Source: Anoxynatronum sp033549305
Lineage (GTDB): Bacteria; Bacillota; Clostridia; Peptostreptococcales; Tindalliaceae
Direction: 5' to 3'
Assembly (NCBI GenBank): GCA_033549305.1
Contig: JAWSUV010000033.1
Location: 1 to 24,133, forward strand
Length of the DNA: 24,133 nt
The translations under genes were made by a program, and so were the position numbers. Positions 7,596 to 15,693 of this stretch are shown here, one piece after another. Numbering within the stretch: position 1 is the stretch's first letter; the number at the start of each line of letters is the position of its first letter. The notes under the pieces are model-generated. The model saw only the letters and a list, made by a program, of their open reading frames with translations. It was not told where the DNA came from and searched no databases.

Positions 7596-8640
7596 TACTC
7601 TTTCGCAGACAAACCCTCACCATGACATTGTGATCAGCAGCCGGGTTCGCATTGCCAGAAATCTGGAGAATTACGCCTTTCCCCATTTATTGACAGCTGA
7701 CAAATCAACCGACCTTCTCCGAAAGGTGCAGCAGGCAGTGGAGTCGTTTTCACATAGTACTGGGAACCGCTACCAGTATGTTGCCTTGTCACAACTGGAT
7801 CCTGTTGAAAGACAGACATTTGTGGAAGACCATGTGATCAGTCCTGCTTTGGCGGGCAATCCAGACAAGGGAGCCTTTTTTATTGATGAACTGCGCCAAA
7901 ATATCATTATGGTTAACGAGGAAGATCACCTCCGCATTCAATGTGTCTTAAAAGGGTTGCAGTTGGCGGATGCTTGGGGAAAGGCAGATTTGTTGGATGA
8001 TTATTTGGGAAGGCAGTTACCGTACGCCTTCGATGAAACTTTTGGGTACTTAACCGCATGCCCGACCAACCTGGGAACCGGTGTCCGTTTTTCTGTCATG
8101 CTCCATCTTCCCGCTCTAACAATGCTTGGATATACCAATGGGTTGATTCACGCTACCGGACAACTGGGATTTGCTGTACGAGGTGTTTTTGGTGAAGGAT
8201 CAGATTATATGGGAAATCTCTATCAGATTTCCAACCAGGTGACTTTGGGAATACAGGAACCTGAAATGATAAGCGACTTGGAAGATGTTATTTTGCAGGT
8301 GATTCAGAAAGAACGAATGGCCCGAAAAAATTTACTGGATAAGCAAAAGGTAGATGTAGAAGACCGGATCTGCCGCTCACTGGGTATTTTAAAATATGCC
8401 CGGCGACTGACGCGTAAGGAAGCGATGCAGTATCTGTCCGATCTTAAACTGGGGATTACATTGGGAACAGTAACATTCTGTACATTGGATGAACTGCAGG
8501 ATCTCATTGAATTGATTCAACCAGCAAACTTGCAGAAATATTACGGTAAACTGCTCCGGGAATCGGAGCGTGATTTTCGGCGTGCGGAGATTATTCGCCG
8601 GAAACTGTCAGAAGGAGGCGTTAAAGATGTCAATGAATGA
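7588..8640 (+). CDS. mcsB: Protein-arginine kinase McsB
   Basis: The 350-residue phosphagen-kinase-like enzyme phosphorylates arginines on proteins, marking them for ClpC-ClpP degradation. The N-terminal nucleotide-binding signature VISSRVRIARN (15-25) and NEEDHLRI (110-117) are present. The catalytic loop TACPTNLGTG carries Cys158. The allosteric phospho-arginine pocket RDxxRA is seen as RDFRRA at 328-333 near the C terminus. The start ATG at 7588 follows GGGGGAG within the end of mcsA, and the stop lies inside clpC (14-nt overlap). All key motifs are intact. Confidence 0.96.
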   Translation: MSNTLSQTNPHHDIVISSRVRIARNLENYAFPHLLTADKSTDLLRKVQQAVESFSHSTGNRYQYVALSQLDPVERQTFVEDHVISPALAGNPDKGAFFIDELRQNIIMVNEEDHLRIQCVLKGLQLADAWGKADLLDDYLGRQLPYAFDETFGYLTACPTNLGTGVRFSVMLHLPALTMLGYTNGLIHATGQLGFAVRGVFGEGSDYMGNLYQISNQVTLGIQEPEMISDLEDVILQVIQKERMARKNLLDKQKVDVEDRICRSLGILKYARRLTRKEAMQYLSDLKLGITLGTVTFCTLDELQDLIELIQPANLQKYYGKLLRESERDFRRAEIIRRKLSEGGVKDVNE

Positions 8641-11068
8641 AAGATTTACTGAACGTGCACAAAAGGTAATTTTGCTGTCACAGGAATATGCACAGCAGTT
8701 CGGCCATAATTATGTGGGAACAGAGCATTTGCTGTTAGGGTTGCTTCAGGAAGGTGATGGAGTAGCCTCAGAAAGCTTGAAAAACCTGGGCGTTGATGTG
8801 AATGCACTTAAAGACCGTGTAACACGAACAGTTGGAACTGGACAGCAAAAAGGGCAATTGCTTGGATTCACGCCGCGTACGAAGAGAATCTTTGAACTTA
8901 GCTTTTCAGAAGCCAGAAATCTGGGTCACAGCTATATAGGAACCGAACATTTGCTTCTCGGACTAATCCGAGAGGGGGAAGGGGTAGCCAGTAAAATTCT
9001 GCTGGAAATAGGGCTGAAACCGGAGCATGTGCGTGATGAGGTGCTGAAACTCTTAAATACCGGCAAGGAAAATGAAAAGAGCCGACCAGAGACTGCAGGC
9101 AAGAAAGAAACCACAGTCTTAAACCAATATAGCCGCAATCTGAATCAGATGGCAAAAGACGGTAAAATTGATCCGGTAATCGGACGCAGCCAGGAAATCA
9201 GCCGGGTGATTCAAATTCTGAGCCGCCGCACAAAAAACAACCCCTGCATCATTGGTGAAACGGGGGTTGGGAAAACTGCCATCGCGGAAGGGCTTGCTCA
9301 GAAAATTGTGGCGGGAGATGTCCCGCGGAATCTGAAAGAAAAACTGATCATCACTCTGGACCTGGCAGGGATGGTGGCGGGAGCCAAATACCGGGGAGAA
9401 TTTGAAGAGCGACTTAAGAAAGCGATGGAAGAGATTCGCCAATCTGGGAATGTCATTCTTTTCATCGATGAGATCCACACCATTATTGGAGCCGGTGCTG
9501 CAGAAGGAGCGATCGATGCGTCCAACATTCTAAAACCGTCTCTTGCGAGAGGGGAGATTCAGGCCATTGGCGCCACCACGATAGATGAATACAAAAGACA
9601 CATCGAAAAAGATGCTGCTTTGGAACGACGGTTTATGCCAATTATGATCGAGGAACCGACAATTGATGATGCAGTGAAGATTCTGGAAGGACTGCGGGAT
9701 AAATATGAAGCTCATCACCGTGTGAAAATCACAGATGAAGCGTTGAAAGCAGCGGTTGTTTTATCCCATCGCTATATTTCTGACCGTTTTCTGCCAGACA
9801 AGGCCATTGACCTGATCGATGAGGCTGCTTCAAAAATTCGCCTTCAGACCATTACCACACCGCCTGATGTCAAGGACTTGGAAGAAAAGCTTCAGAATCT
9901 GAAGAAAGAGAAAGAGGAAGCGATTAGTATCCAGGATTTTGAAAGAGCAGCCCGGCTAAGGGATCAAGAGAGGGAAGTACAAGAAACCATTGAGAAGCAT
10001 CAGCATCAGTGGTATCAGATCAAAGAAAACCATAAACCCATAGTGGGAGAAGAAGAGATTGCTGACATTGTGGCACTGTGGACCGGGATTCCAGTAAAGA
10101 AATTGCAGCAGGAAGAAACGGAACGATTGTTGAATATGGAAACCATTTTACACCAGAGAGTAGTCGGGCAGCATGAAGCCATACAGTCTGTTGCCAAAGC
10201 GATTCGCCGAGCCCGGGTTGGCTTAAAGGATCCGAAACGTCCGGTAGGTTCATTTATTTTTCTGGGCCCAACGGGGGTTGGAAAAACGGAGTTGTCACGC
10301 GCACTGGCAGAAGCTATTTTTGGTGATGAACAGTCAATGATACGGATAGATATGTCTGAATACATGGAGAAACACACTGTCTCAAAATTGATCGGATCTC
10401 CGCCAGGATATGTGGGATATGATGAAGGAGGGCAGCTGACGGAAAAAGTGAGGCGAAAACCATATTCGGTCATTCTCTTTGATGAAATCGAAAAGGCACA
10501 CCCCGAGGTGTTTAATGCGCTGCTTCAGATCCTCGAAGACGGTCGCCTCACTGACAGCAAGGGACGTGTGGTAAACTTTAAAAATACGATTATCATTATG
10601 ACTTCCAATGTGGGCGCTCACACCATTAATAGGCAGAAGAGCCTTGGTTTCACAGCAGATGAAACTCAGGCAAAACAGAATCATTATGATAAGATGAAGG
10701 ATAATATTATGGATGACCTCAAAAAAACCTTTAGACCGGAATTTCTAAACCGGATTGATGACATCATTGTTTTTCATAGTCTGGAGGAGAAGGACATTGC
10801 CACTATTGTAGAACTGATGGTTAATGAGTTGTCACAAAGGTTGGGTGCCATTGACATCCACATCGAGCTGTCACAGGAGGCAAAAGATCTGATTGGCCGC
10901 CGGGGGTTTGATCCTGTTTACGGAGCACGTCCTCTGAAACGAACGATTCAAAAACTGCTCGAAGACAGGCTGACGGAAGAAATCCTTAAAGGCACGCTGA
11001 AGGCCGGATCCACTGTAACGGTAGGAGCGGAAGAAGATCAGTTATTGTTCGAAAGTCGGACGACTTGA
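8627..11068 (+). CDS. clpC: ATP-dependent Clp protease ATP-binding subunit ClpC
   Basis: The protein is 813 residues, close to the 810 of Bacillus subtilis ClpC. It is a Hsp100 unfoldase that feeds substrates to ClpP. The order of domains is a double Clp-N repeat (about 1-145, each with GTEHLLLGL), AAA+ domain 1 with Walker A GETGVGKT (210-217) and Walker B LFIDE (278-282), a middle domain with a UVR-like segment (ISIQDFERAARLRDQE), and AAA+ domain 2 with Walker A GPTGVGKT (547-554) and the D2-small domain. The start at 8627 is set by AAGGAGG at 8612-8618. A longer frame from 8570 would lie wholly inside mcsB without a binding site. radA follows almost without a gap, so read-through into radA is likely. 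Confidence 0.97.
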   Translation: MSMNERFTERAQKVILLSQEYAQQFGHNYVGTEHLLLGLLQEGDGVASESLKNLGVDVNALKDRVTRTVGTGQQKGQLLGFTPRTKRIFELSFSEARNLGHSYIGTEHLLLGLIREGEGVASKILLEIGLKPEHVRDEVLKLLNTGKENEKSRPETAGKKETTVLNQYSRNLNQMAKDGKIDPVIGRSQEISRVIQILSRRTKNNPCIIGETGVGKTAIAEGLAQKIVAGDVPRNLKEKLIITLDLAGMVAGAKYRGEFEERLKKAMEEIRQSGNVILFIDEIHTIIGAGAAEGAIDASNILKPSLARGEIQAIGATTIDEYKRHIEKDAALERRFMPIMIEEPTIDDAVKILEGLRDKYEAHHRVKITDEALKAAVVLSHRYISDRFLPDKAIDLIDEAASKIRLQTITTPPDVKDLEEKLQNLKKEKEEAISIQDFERAARLRDQEREVQETIEKHQHQWYQIKENHKPIVGEEEIADIVALWTGIPVKKLQQEETERLLNMETILHQRVVGQHEAIQSVAKAIRRARVGLKDPKRPVGSFIFLGPTGVGKTELSRALAEAIFGDEQSMIRIDMSEYMEKHTVSKLIGSPPGYVGYDEGGQLTEKVRRKPYSVILFDEIEKAHPEVFNALLQILEDGRLTDSKGRVVNFKNTIIIMTSNVGAHTINRQKSLGFTADETQAKQNHYDKMKDNIMDDLKKTFRPEFLNRIDDIIVFHSLEEKDIATIVELMVNELSQRLGAIDIHIELSQEAKDLIGRRGFDPVYGARPLKRTIQKLLEDRLTEEILKGTLKAGSTVTVGAEEDQLLFESRTT

Positions 11069-11079
11069 TGGGGGTCAGG

Positions 11080-12456
11080 ATGAAAAAACCAAAAAAAGTC
11101 TTCTTATGCAGGGAGTGCGGCTATGAAAGTCCCAAGTGGCTGGGACAATGCCCTGGATGCCATCTGTGGACCACCATGGAAGAATTCAGAGAATCAGGGG
11201 CAGCTAAAAATCGAATGACGGATATATCGGGAGAACGCAGAAATCCTAAGCCCATCGGGCAGATTCCTGTTGGACGGGAACGACGCTTTCAGACAGGTAT
11301 CGGTGAATTTGACCGTGTACTGGGTGGGGGCATGGCGCAGGGATCGCTGGTGCTGATTTCCGGAGAACCGGGGGTCGGCAAGTCAACATTGATCCTGCAA
11401 GCGGGAAGTGAAATAGCCCGGCGATCCGGCACCGTCCTCTATGTCACAGGGGAAGAATCTGAAGAACAGATCCATTTTCGTGCAGCCAGAACCGGTGCCA
11501 TGGCGCAGAATCTCTTGGTGGTATCTGAAACGGATGTGGTGAATATTCTGGATGATATTCAGCGGTTGAACCCCGTATTTGTCATTATTGACAGTGTCCA
11601 AACTCTCTTTCATCCGGAGTTGACGTCAGCGCCGGGCACCGTATCTCAAATCAAAGAGTGTGTCAATGGGCTGATGCGAAAAGCAAAACAATCAAATATT
11701 TCGATGATGCTGGTGGCTCATGTGACGAAGCAAGGGGATCTGGCCGGTCCCAGGGTCATTGAGCATATTGTGGATACAGTGTTGCATTTTGAAGGGGAAA
11801 GAACTCAGGAGTATAGGATATTGCGTTCAGTCAAAAATCGGTTTGGGACCACAAGTGAAATCGGTGTGTTTGAAATGCGGCAGGAAGGCTTAACTGAGGT
11901 TGGCAACCCGTCTGCTTTGTTTCTTGAATCGCTGAATCGGGAAGAGGAAGGCGCTATGGTGGCTGCTGTCGTGGAAGGAACCCGCCCGATACTGGTTGAG
12001 TTACAGGCGCTGGTGACTCCATGCAACGCCGGGTTTCCCAGGCGGACCACTGTTGGGGTTGATGGCAACAGGGTAGGATTGATGATTGCAGTGCTGGAGA
12101 AAAAAATTGGTATCCCACTGATGCAGCAGGATGTTTATCTGAATGTGATCGGCGGCTTGCGACTGGAAGGAACTGCTGCTGACCTGGCCATGGCACTAGC
12201 GATGTATTCCAGTTTTCGGGGTAAGACTCTTCCGGTAAAAAGTACAGCTGCCATAGGAGAAATCAGTCTCACAGGAGAAGTGAGACCAGTGGGACAAATA
12301 GAAAAGATGATTCGGGAAGCCCAAAAACTTGGATTCACACGATGCCTGATCCCTCAGAGAAATTTGGCGAAATTACCTTTCATAGATCAGATGGAGATGA
12401 TCGGTGTCTCAACATTGAAAGAAGCTATTGAGAAGACCTTTAATCTAAAAGGATAA
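11080..12456 (+). CDS. radA: DNA repair protein RadA
   Basis: The 458-residue length equals Bacillus subtilis RadA. An N-terminal zinc finger is formed by Cys10, Cys13, Cys24 and Cys27 (CGYESPKWLGQCPGC). The RecA-like core has Walker A GEPGVGKS (95-102), and the RadA-specific KNRFG motif is at 252-256. The C-terminal third is the Lon-protease-like domain, ending around residue 458. RadA is a branch-migration helicase in homologous recombination. The start at 11080 was preferred because the product then aligns with relatives and GGGGG at 11070-11074 can serve as binding site. The in-frame ATG at 11068 overlaps the clpC stop (TGATG) and is the alternative. Confidence 0.96.
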   Translation: MKKPKKVFLCRECGYESPKWLGQCPGCHLWTTMEEFRESGAAKNRMTDISGERRNPKPIGQIPVGRERRFQTGIGEFDRVLGGGMAQGSLVLISGEPGVGKSTLILQAGSEIARRSGTVLYVTGEESEEQIHFRAARTGAMAQNLLVVSETDVVNILDDIQRLNPVFVIIDSVQTLFHPELTSAPGTVSQIKECVNGLMRKAKQSNISMMLVAHVTKQGDLAGPRVIEHIVDTVLHFEGERTQEYRILRSVKNRFGTTSEIGVFEMRQEGLTEVGNPSALFLESLNREEEGAMVAAVVEGTRPILVELQALVTPCNAGFPRRTTVGVDGNRVGLMIAVLEKKIGIPLMQQDVYLNVIGGLRLEGTAADLAMALAMYSSFRGKTLPVKSTAAIGEISLTGEVRPVGQIEKMIREAQKLGFTRCLIPQRNLAKLPFIDQMEMIGVSTLKEAIEKTFNLKG

Positions 12457-12596
12457 CCAGTCAGTCCACCTGATTCAGTGAAAATTAGTAAAATATTGAA
12501 AGCAGAACCAATCATTCATGGCGAAGCATCATGATAAGCTGAACAGGTTATTGACAGGCGAAGATACCTATGATAACATTTTATGTTTGCGCTTTG

Positions 12597-12625
12597 TTGA
12601 CAGTCTGGGATCACTGCGGTATACT
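12597..12625 (+). promoter_or_regulatory. Sigma-A promoter for carD
   Basis: A perfect TTGACA (12597-12602) and TATACT (12620-12625) are separated by 17 nt. A second, weaker candidate lies upstream: TTGACA (12551-12556), 17 nt, TAACAT (12574-12579). Together they suggest carD is not solely dependent on the ctsR operon. Confidence 0.85.
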
Positions 12626-12668
12626 GAAATGAGAGCGTGCAGTATTCGCATAATCTGGAGGTTTGGTC

Positions 12669-13145
12669 ATGTTTAAAATTGGAGATCGAATTGCTTACCC
12701 GGTTCATGGCGCGGGTGTCATAGAAGCCATTGAAGAGAGGAACATCCTGGGTGAAGACAGACGTTACTACGTGATGCGCATGCCATTGAATGATATGAAA
12801 GTCATGATTCCTCTTGAAAATGTGGATGAAATAGGTGTCCGGCCTATCATCAACTATGAAGAGTTGAGTCGAGTGTTTGCTGTGTTGTCGGCGGATGTGA
12901 CCAAGATGCCTCAAAACTGGAACCGCCGCTATCGTGCCAACATGGACCGGATTAAGAGCGGTGACATTTATGAAGTGGCTGAAGTGGTACGCAATCTGGT
13001 GCTGCGGGATAGGGAAAAATCATTGTCTACAGGTGAACGAAAAATCCTGAACAATGCCCGGCAAATCCTGCTGAGCGAAATCATTCTAGTCGGTGACCTC
13101 AAGGAAAGTGAAGCAATTGACATGATAGACGGTGTTATTAAATAA
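12669..13145 (+). CDS. carD: CarD-family transcriptional regulator (CdnL-like)
   Basis: This 158-residue protein has an N-terminal RNA-polymerase-interaction domain (about 1-60, FKIGDRIAYPVHGAGVIEAI, a Tudor-like fold) that binds the RNA polymerase beta subunit. The helical C-terminal domain (about 65-158) contacts the upstream edge of the transcription bubble. CarD proteins stabilise open promoter complexes, notably at rRNA promoters. TTG at 12663 is in frame, but GGAGG at 12657-12661 fits ATG 12669 with 7-nt spacing. It lies between radA and yacL, where Bacillus subtilis has disA. The yacL promoter begins about 40 nt after its stop. Confidence 0.92.
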   Translation: MFKIGDRIAYPVHGAGVIEAIEERNILGEDRRYYVMRMPLNDMKVMIPLENVDEIGVRPIINYEELSRVFAVLSADVTKMPQNWNRRYRANMDRIKSGDIYEVAEVVRNLVLRDREKSLSTGERKILNNARQILLSEIILVGDLKESEAIDMIDGVIK

Positions 13146-13181
13146 GGATTAACTATGGCGGTGAAACATCAGCGAAAAATA

Positions 13182-13211
13182 TTTCCGCAAATGCCGATTT
13201 TCTGGTATACT
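13182..13211 (+). promoter_or_regulatory. Extended -10 promoter for yacL
   Basis: TGGTATACT at 13203-13211 is an extended -10 element. TTTCCG at 13182-13187 could serve as a weak -35 with an 18-nt spacer. A start near 13218 would leave about 90 nt of leader before the yacL ATG, so any coding start upstream of 13218 is unlikely. Confidence 0.6.
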
Positions 13212-13307
13212 CAGAATATGTGTCTGCGGGATTTTTTTCGTTGGATGTTTCTTTTTTTGGGTAACGAATCATTAGCAGTCAAATGTTGGAGAAAGGAGGT
13301 GAAAAAT

Positions 13308-14396
13308 ATGAGTAAGATGCTGAAATGGGTAGTCACCGTTCTTGGCAGTCTGACCGGATTGGCAGGATACGTTTTTGTGACCAGATACAGCGAAATGGTA
13401 ATCGTTCACGGATTGGCCTTGTTTTTATTTGGACTTATAGTGGCTGCTTTGGTAAGCGGCGGTATTTTTTATGTTTTATCACCCTGGCTCATCAACCTTG
13501 GAAGAAATTTTGCCAACTGGATCATCAATGAATTATCAGGGGTACCTGTGGAAAAATTAGTCGCCGGATCTGCCGGTTTGATCGGGGGCCTGATTGTCGC
13601 GTATCTTATCAGCGGCTTGCTGGCAAACATTCCGGTTCCGTTCATTGGAGCCATCCTTTCTGTTGTAGTGTATCTATTTATGGGATACCTGGGAATTAAC
13701 CTGGCCACAAAAGCCGGCGAATTGGTCAGCCTTGGTAACGTTCTGAGAAGGAACGTTCTTCGAGAGGATAGCCAATCCAAAAGAGGATCAGTTATCAGAG
13801 AAGGAATCCCCAAAATTCTGGATACCAGTGTCATCATCGACGGGAGGATTGCTGATATTTGTCGTACAGGATTTGTGGAAGGGCCACTGATCATTCCGGA
13901 GTTTGTCCTGGAAGAGCTGCGCCATATTGCAGATTCTTCTGCTACCCTCAAGCGGAACAGGGGACGTCGAGGGCTTGATGTGCTGGCGATTATTCAAAAA
14001 GACTTGAAGGTGGAAGTTAAGATTGTGTCTCAAGATTTCCCGGATGTTAATGAAGTGGATATCAAGCTCTTGAAACTGGCACAGAGTATTTCCGGTAAGG
14101 TGGTCACCAATGATTATAATTTGAATAAAGTAGCATCACTACAAGGGGTAGATGTGTTGAATATCAACGAACTGGCCAATGCAGTGAAACCTGTGGTGCT
14201 GCCTGGAGAAGAAATGCAGATTGAAGTGATTAAGGATGGGAAAGAAGCTGGCCAGGGATTGGCTTACCTGGATGACGGGACTATGATTGTGGTTGAAAAC
14301 GGCCGCAAGTATATTGGAGAAAACATTGAGGTGCTGGTCACCAGCGTTCTCCAGACAGCAGCTGGCCGTATGATCTTTGCGAAACCTAAAAACTAA
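13308..14396 (+). CDS. yacL: PIN/TRAM domain membrane protein YacL
   Basis: The 362-residue protein is close to the 366 of Bacillus subtilis YacL. Four predicted membrane segments lie at about 7-24, 31-56, 84-104 and 108-128. They are followed by a PIN ribonuclease domain (about 170-285) with the first acidic residue in LDTSVIIDGR (Asp172, also Asp178) and PEFVLEEL downstream. A TRAM RNA-binding domain ends the protein (about 300-360). A membrane-bound RNase role is expected from the domains; its target is not established to my knowledge. AAAGGAGGT at 13292-13300 fixes the start at 13308. The frame stays open back to 13155, but that part contains the promoter. Confidence 0.93.
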   Translation: MSKMLKWVVTVLGSLTGLAGYVFVTRYSEMVIVHGLALFLFGLIVAALVSGGIFYVLSPWLINLGRNFANWIINELSGVPVEKLVAGSAGLIGGLIVAYLISGLLANIPVPFIGAILSVVVYLFMGYLGINLATKAGELVSLGNVLRRNVLREDSQSKRGSVIREGIPKILDTSVIIDGRIADICRTGFVEGPLIIPEFVLEELRHIADSSATLKRNRGRRGLDVLAIIQKDLKVEVKIVSQDFPDVNEVDIKLLKLAQSISGKVVTNDYNLNKVASLQGVDVLNINELANAVKPVVLPGEEMQIEVIKDGKEAGQGLAYLDDGTMIVVENGRKYIGENIEVLVTSVLQTAAGRMIFAKPKN

Positions 14397-14443
14397 TCCG
14401 GAGTTATCCGTAAAAACCAGGCCTAAAGACAAGGGTGTGGCAG

Positions 14444-15181
14444 ATGAGGCAGGAAAATATTCAAAACATTTATTTATCTGTCATTGTGGTGGCGGCAGGC
14501 TCAGGAGCCCGAATGCAGTCTGCGGAGCACAAACAATTTCTGAAACTGTGCGGCAGCCCAATGCTGGCGGTCACGCTCCAGATATTTGAAAATCATCCGT
14601 CGGTGGATGAAATTATTCTGGTGTCACAAGAGAAGGAACTGGAGCGCGTTCGAGCCGAAATTATTGAACCGTTTGAATTCCGGAAAGTGATGCGATTGGT
14701 ATCTGGCGGAACTTGCCGGAAGGATTCTGTTATGGCAGGATTGTCAGCCGTATCGGCGAAATCTGGTTTCATTGCCATTCACGATGGTGCCCGGCCGTTG
14801 TTGACACCTGAAATGTTTGACCGAGTGCTTATCAAAGCTGTTGAAAAAGGGGGGGCCATATTGGCAGTGCCGGTTATCGACACTCTTAAACGGACAGATG
14901 CAAGAGGACTGATCGGGGAGACAATATCACGGGATTGGCTGTGGGCAGCCCAGACACCGCAGATTTTTTGCGCTGAATGGTTATACGATGCGTATGAAAG
15001 ATTGCCAGACAGCGCAGTTGTGACTGATGATGCGTCTGTTGTGTCGATGGCAGGATATCCAGTCCATCTGGCAACAGGCAGTTGGGAAAACCTAAAAGTA
15101 ACAGTACCGGATGATTTACGGTGGGCAGAAATGATATTGGAAGGCAGGCGAGAGCCTTATGAGAATTGGAACCGGTTTTGA
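14444..15181 (+). CDS. ispD: 2-C-methyl-D-erythritol 4-phosphate cytidylyltransferase IspD
   Basis: The 245-residue enzyme joins CTP and methylerythritol 4-phosphate in the MEP isoprenoid pathway. The CTP-binding signature VVAAGSGARM (15-24) with Lys30 in AEHKQF is present, followed by HDGARPLL and AVPVIDTLKR, where the Lys and Arg side chains contact substrate in relatives. The start at 14444 follows AAGGGTG at 14431-14437. A GTG at 14435 is also in frame but lies inside that site. The gene begins 47 nt after yacL and overlaps ispF by 23 nt, so the pair is co-translated. The product of ispD still needs IspE before IspF acts, and ispE is not in the window. Confidence 0.96.
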   Translation: MRQENIQNIYLSVIVVAAGSGARMQSAEHKQFLKLCGSPMLAVTLQIFENHPSVDEIILVSQEKELERVRAEIIEPFEFRKVMRLVSGGTCRKDSVMAGLSAVSAKSGFIAIHDGARPLLTPEMFDRVLIKAVEKGGAILAVPVIDTLKRTDARGLIGETISRDWLWAAQTPQIFCAEWLYDAYERLPDSAVVTDDASVVSMAGYPVHLATGSWENLKVTVPDDLRWAEMILEGRREPYENWNRF

Positions 15182-15641
15182 TGTTCATGCGTTGGTTGAA
15201 GGGAGAAGACTCATTCTGGGAGGAGTTGCCATTCCTCATCCTGCCGGGTTAATGGGCCATTCTGATGCAGATGTACTAACCCATGCGGTGATGGATGCAC
15301 TTTTGGGCGCAGCGGGATTGGAAGATATCGGCCGGCATTTTCCGGATTCAGATGAAACTTATCGGGGCGTAAGCAGCCTGACGCTGTTGAAAAAAGTTGT
15401 TTTAATGGTGAACGAACGCGGGTTAACCATCGAGTGCGTAGACGCTGTGATCATTGCTCAACAGCCAAGAATGGCTCTTCATTTATCTTTAATGAAGGAA
15501 AAGATGGCAGCATCGATGAACATTGGAGTTGACCGGATGAACGTAAAAGCGACAACTACGGAACACTTAGGATTCATCGGTCGGGAAGAAGGCATTGCGG
15601 CACAGGCAGTGGCTTTGCTGAAAGAAAAGCAGGATCAATGA
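15159..15641 (+). CDS. ispF: 2-C-methyl-D-erythritol 2,4-cyclodiphosphate synthase IspF
   Basis: The 160-residue protein has the normal length for this trimeric metal enzyme, which forms the cyclic diphosphate in the MEP pathway. The zinc ligands Asp8 and His10 (GTGFDVHA) and His42 (GHSDADVLTH) are present, as is the IGRHFPDSD loop. The C-terminal segment KATTTEHLGFIGREEGIAAQA carries the CDP-site threonine and glutamate motif. The start at 15159 lies within ispD. No separate promoter is seen, and proS follows after 52 nt. Confidence 0.97.
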   Translation: MRIGTGFDVHALVEGRRLILGGVAIPHPAGLMGHSDADVLTHAVMDALLGAAGLEDIGRHFPDSDETYRGVSSLTLLKKVVLMVNERGLTIECVDAVIIAQQPRMALHLSLMKEKMAASMNIGVDRMNVKATTTEHLGFIGREEGIAAQAVALLKEKQDQ

Positions 15642-15693
15642 GCAAACGGCAGTCATGATCAATGTCTGGACGAAAGAGAGAGGAGCAAAGCAC

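Noticed and set aside
13155..13307. N-terminal extension of YacL by 51 residues
   Set aside because: It contains the promoter at 13203-13211, and AAAGGAGGT is placed for the ATG at 13308.
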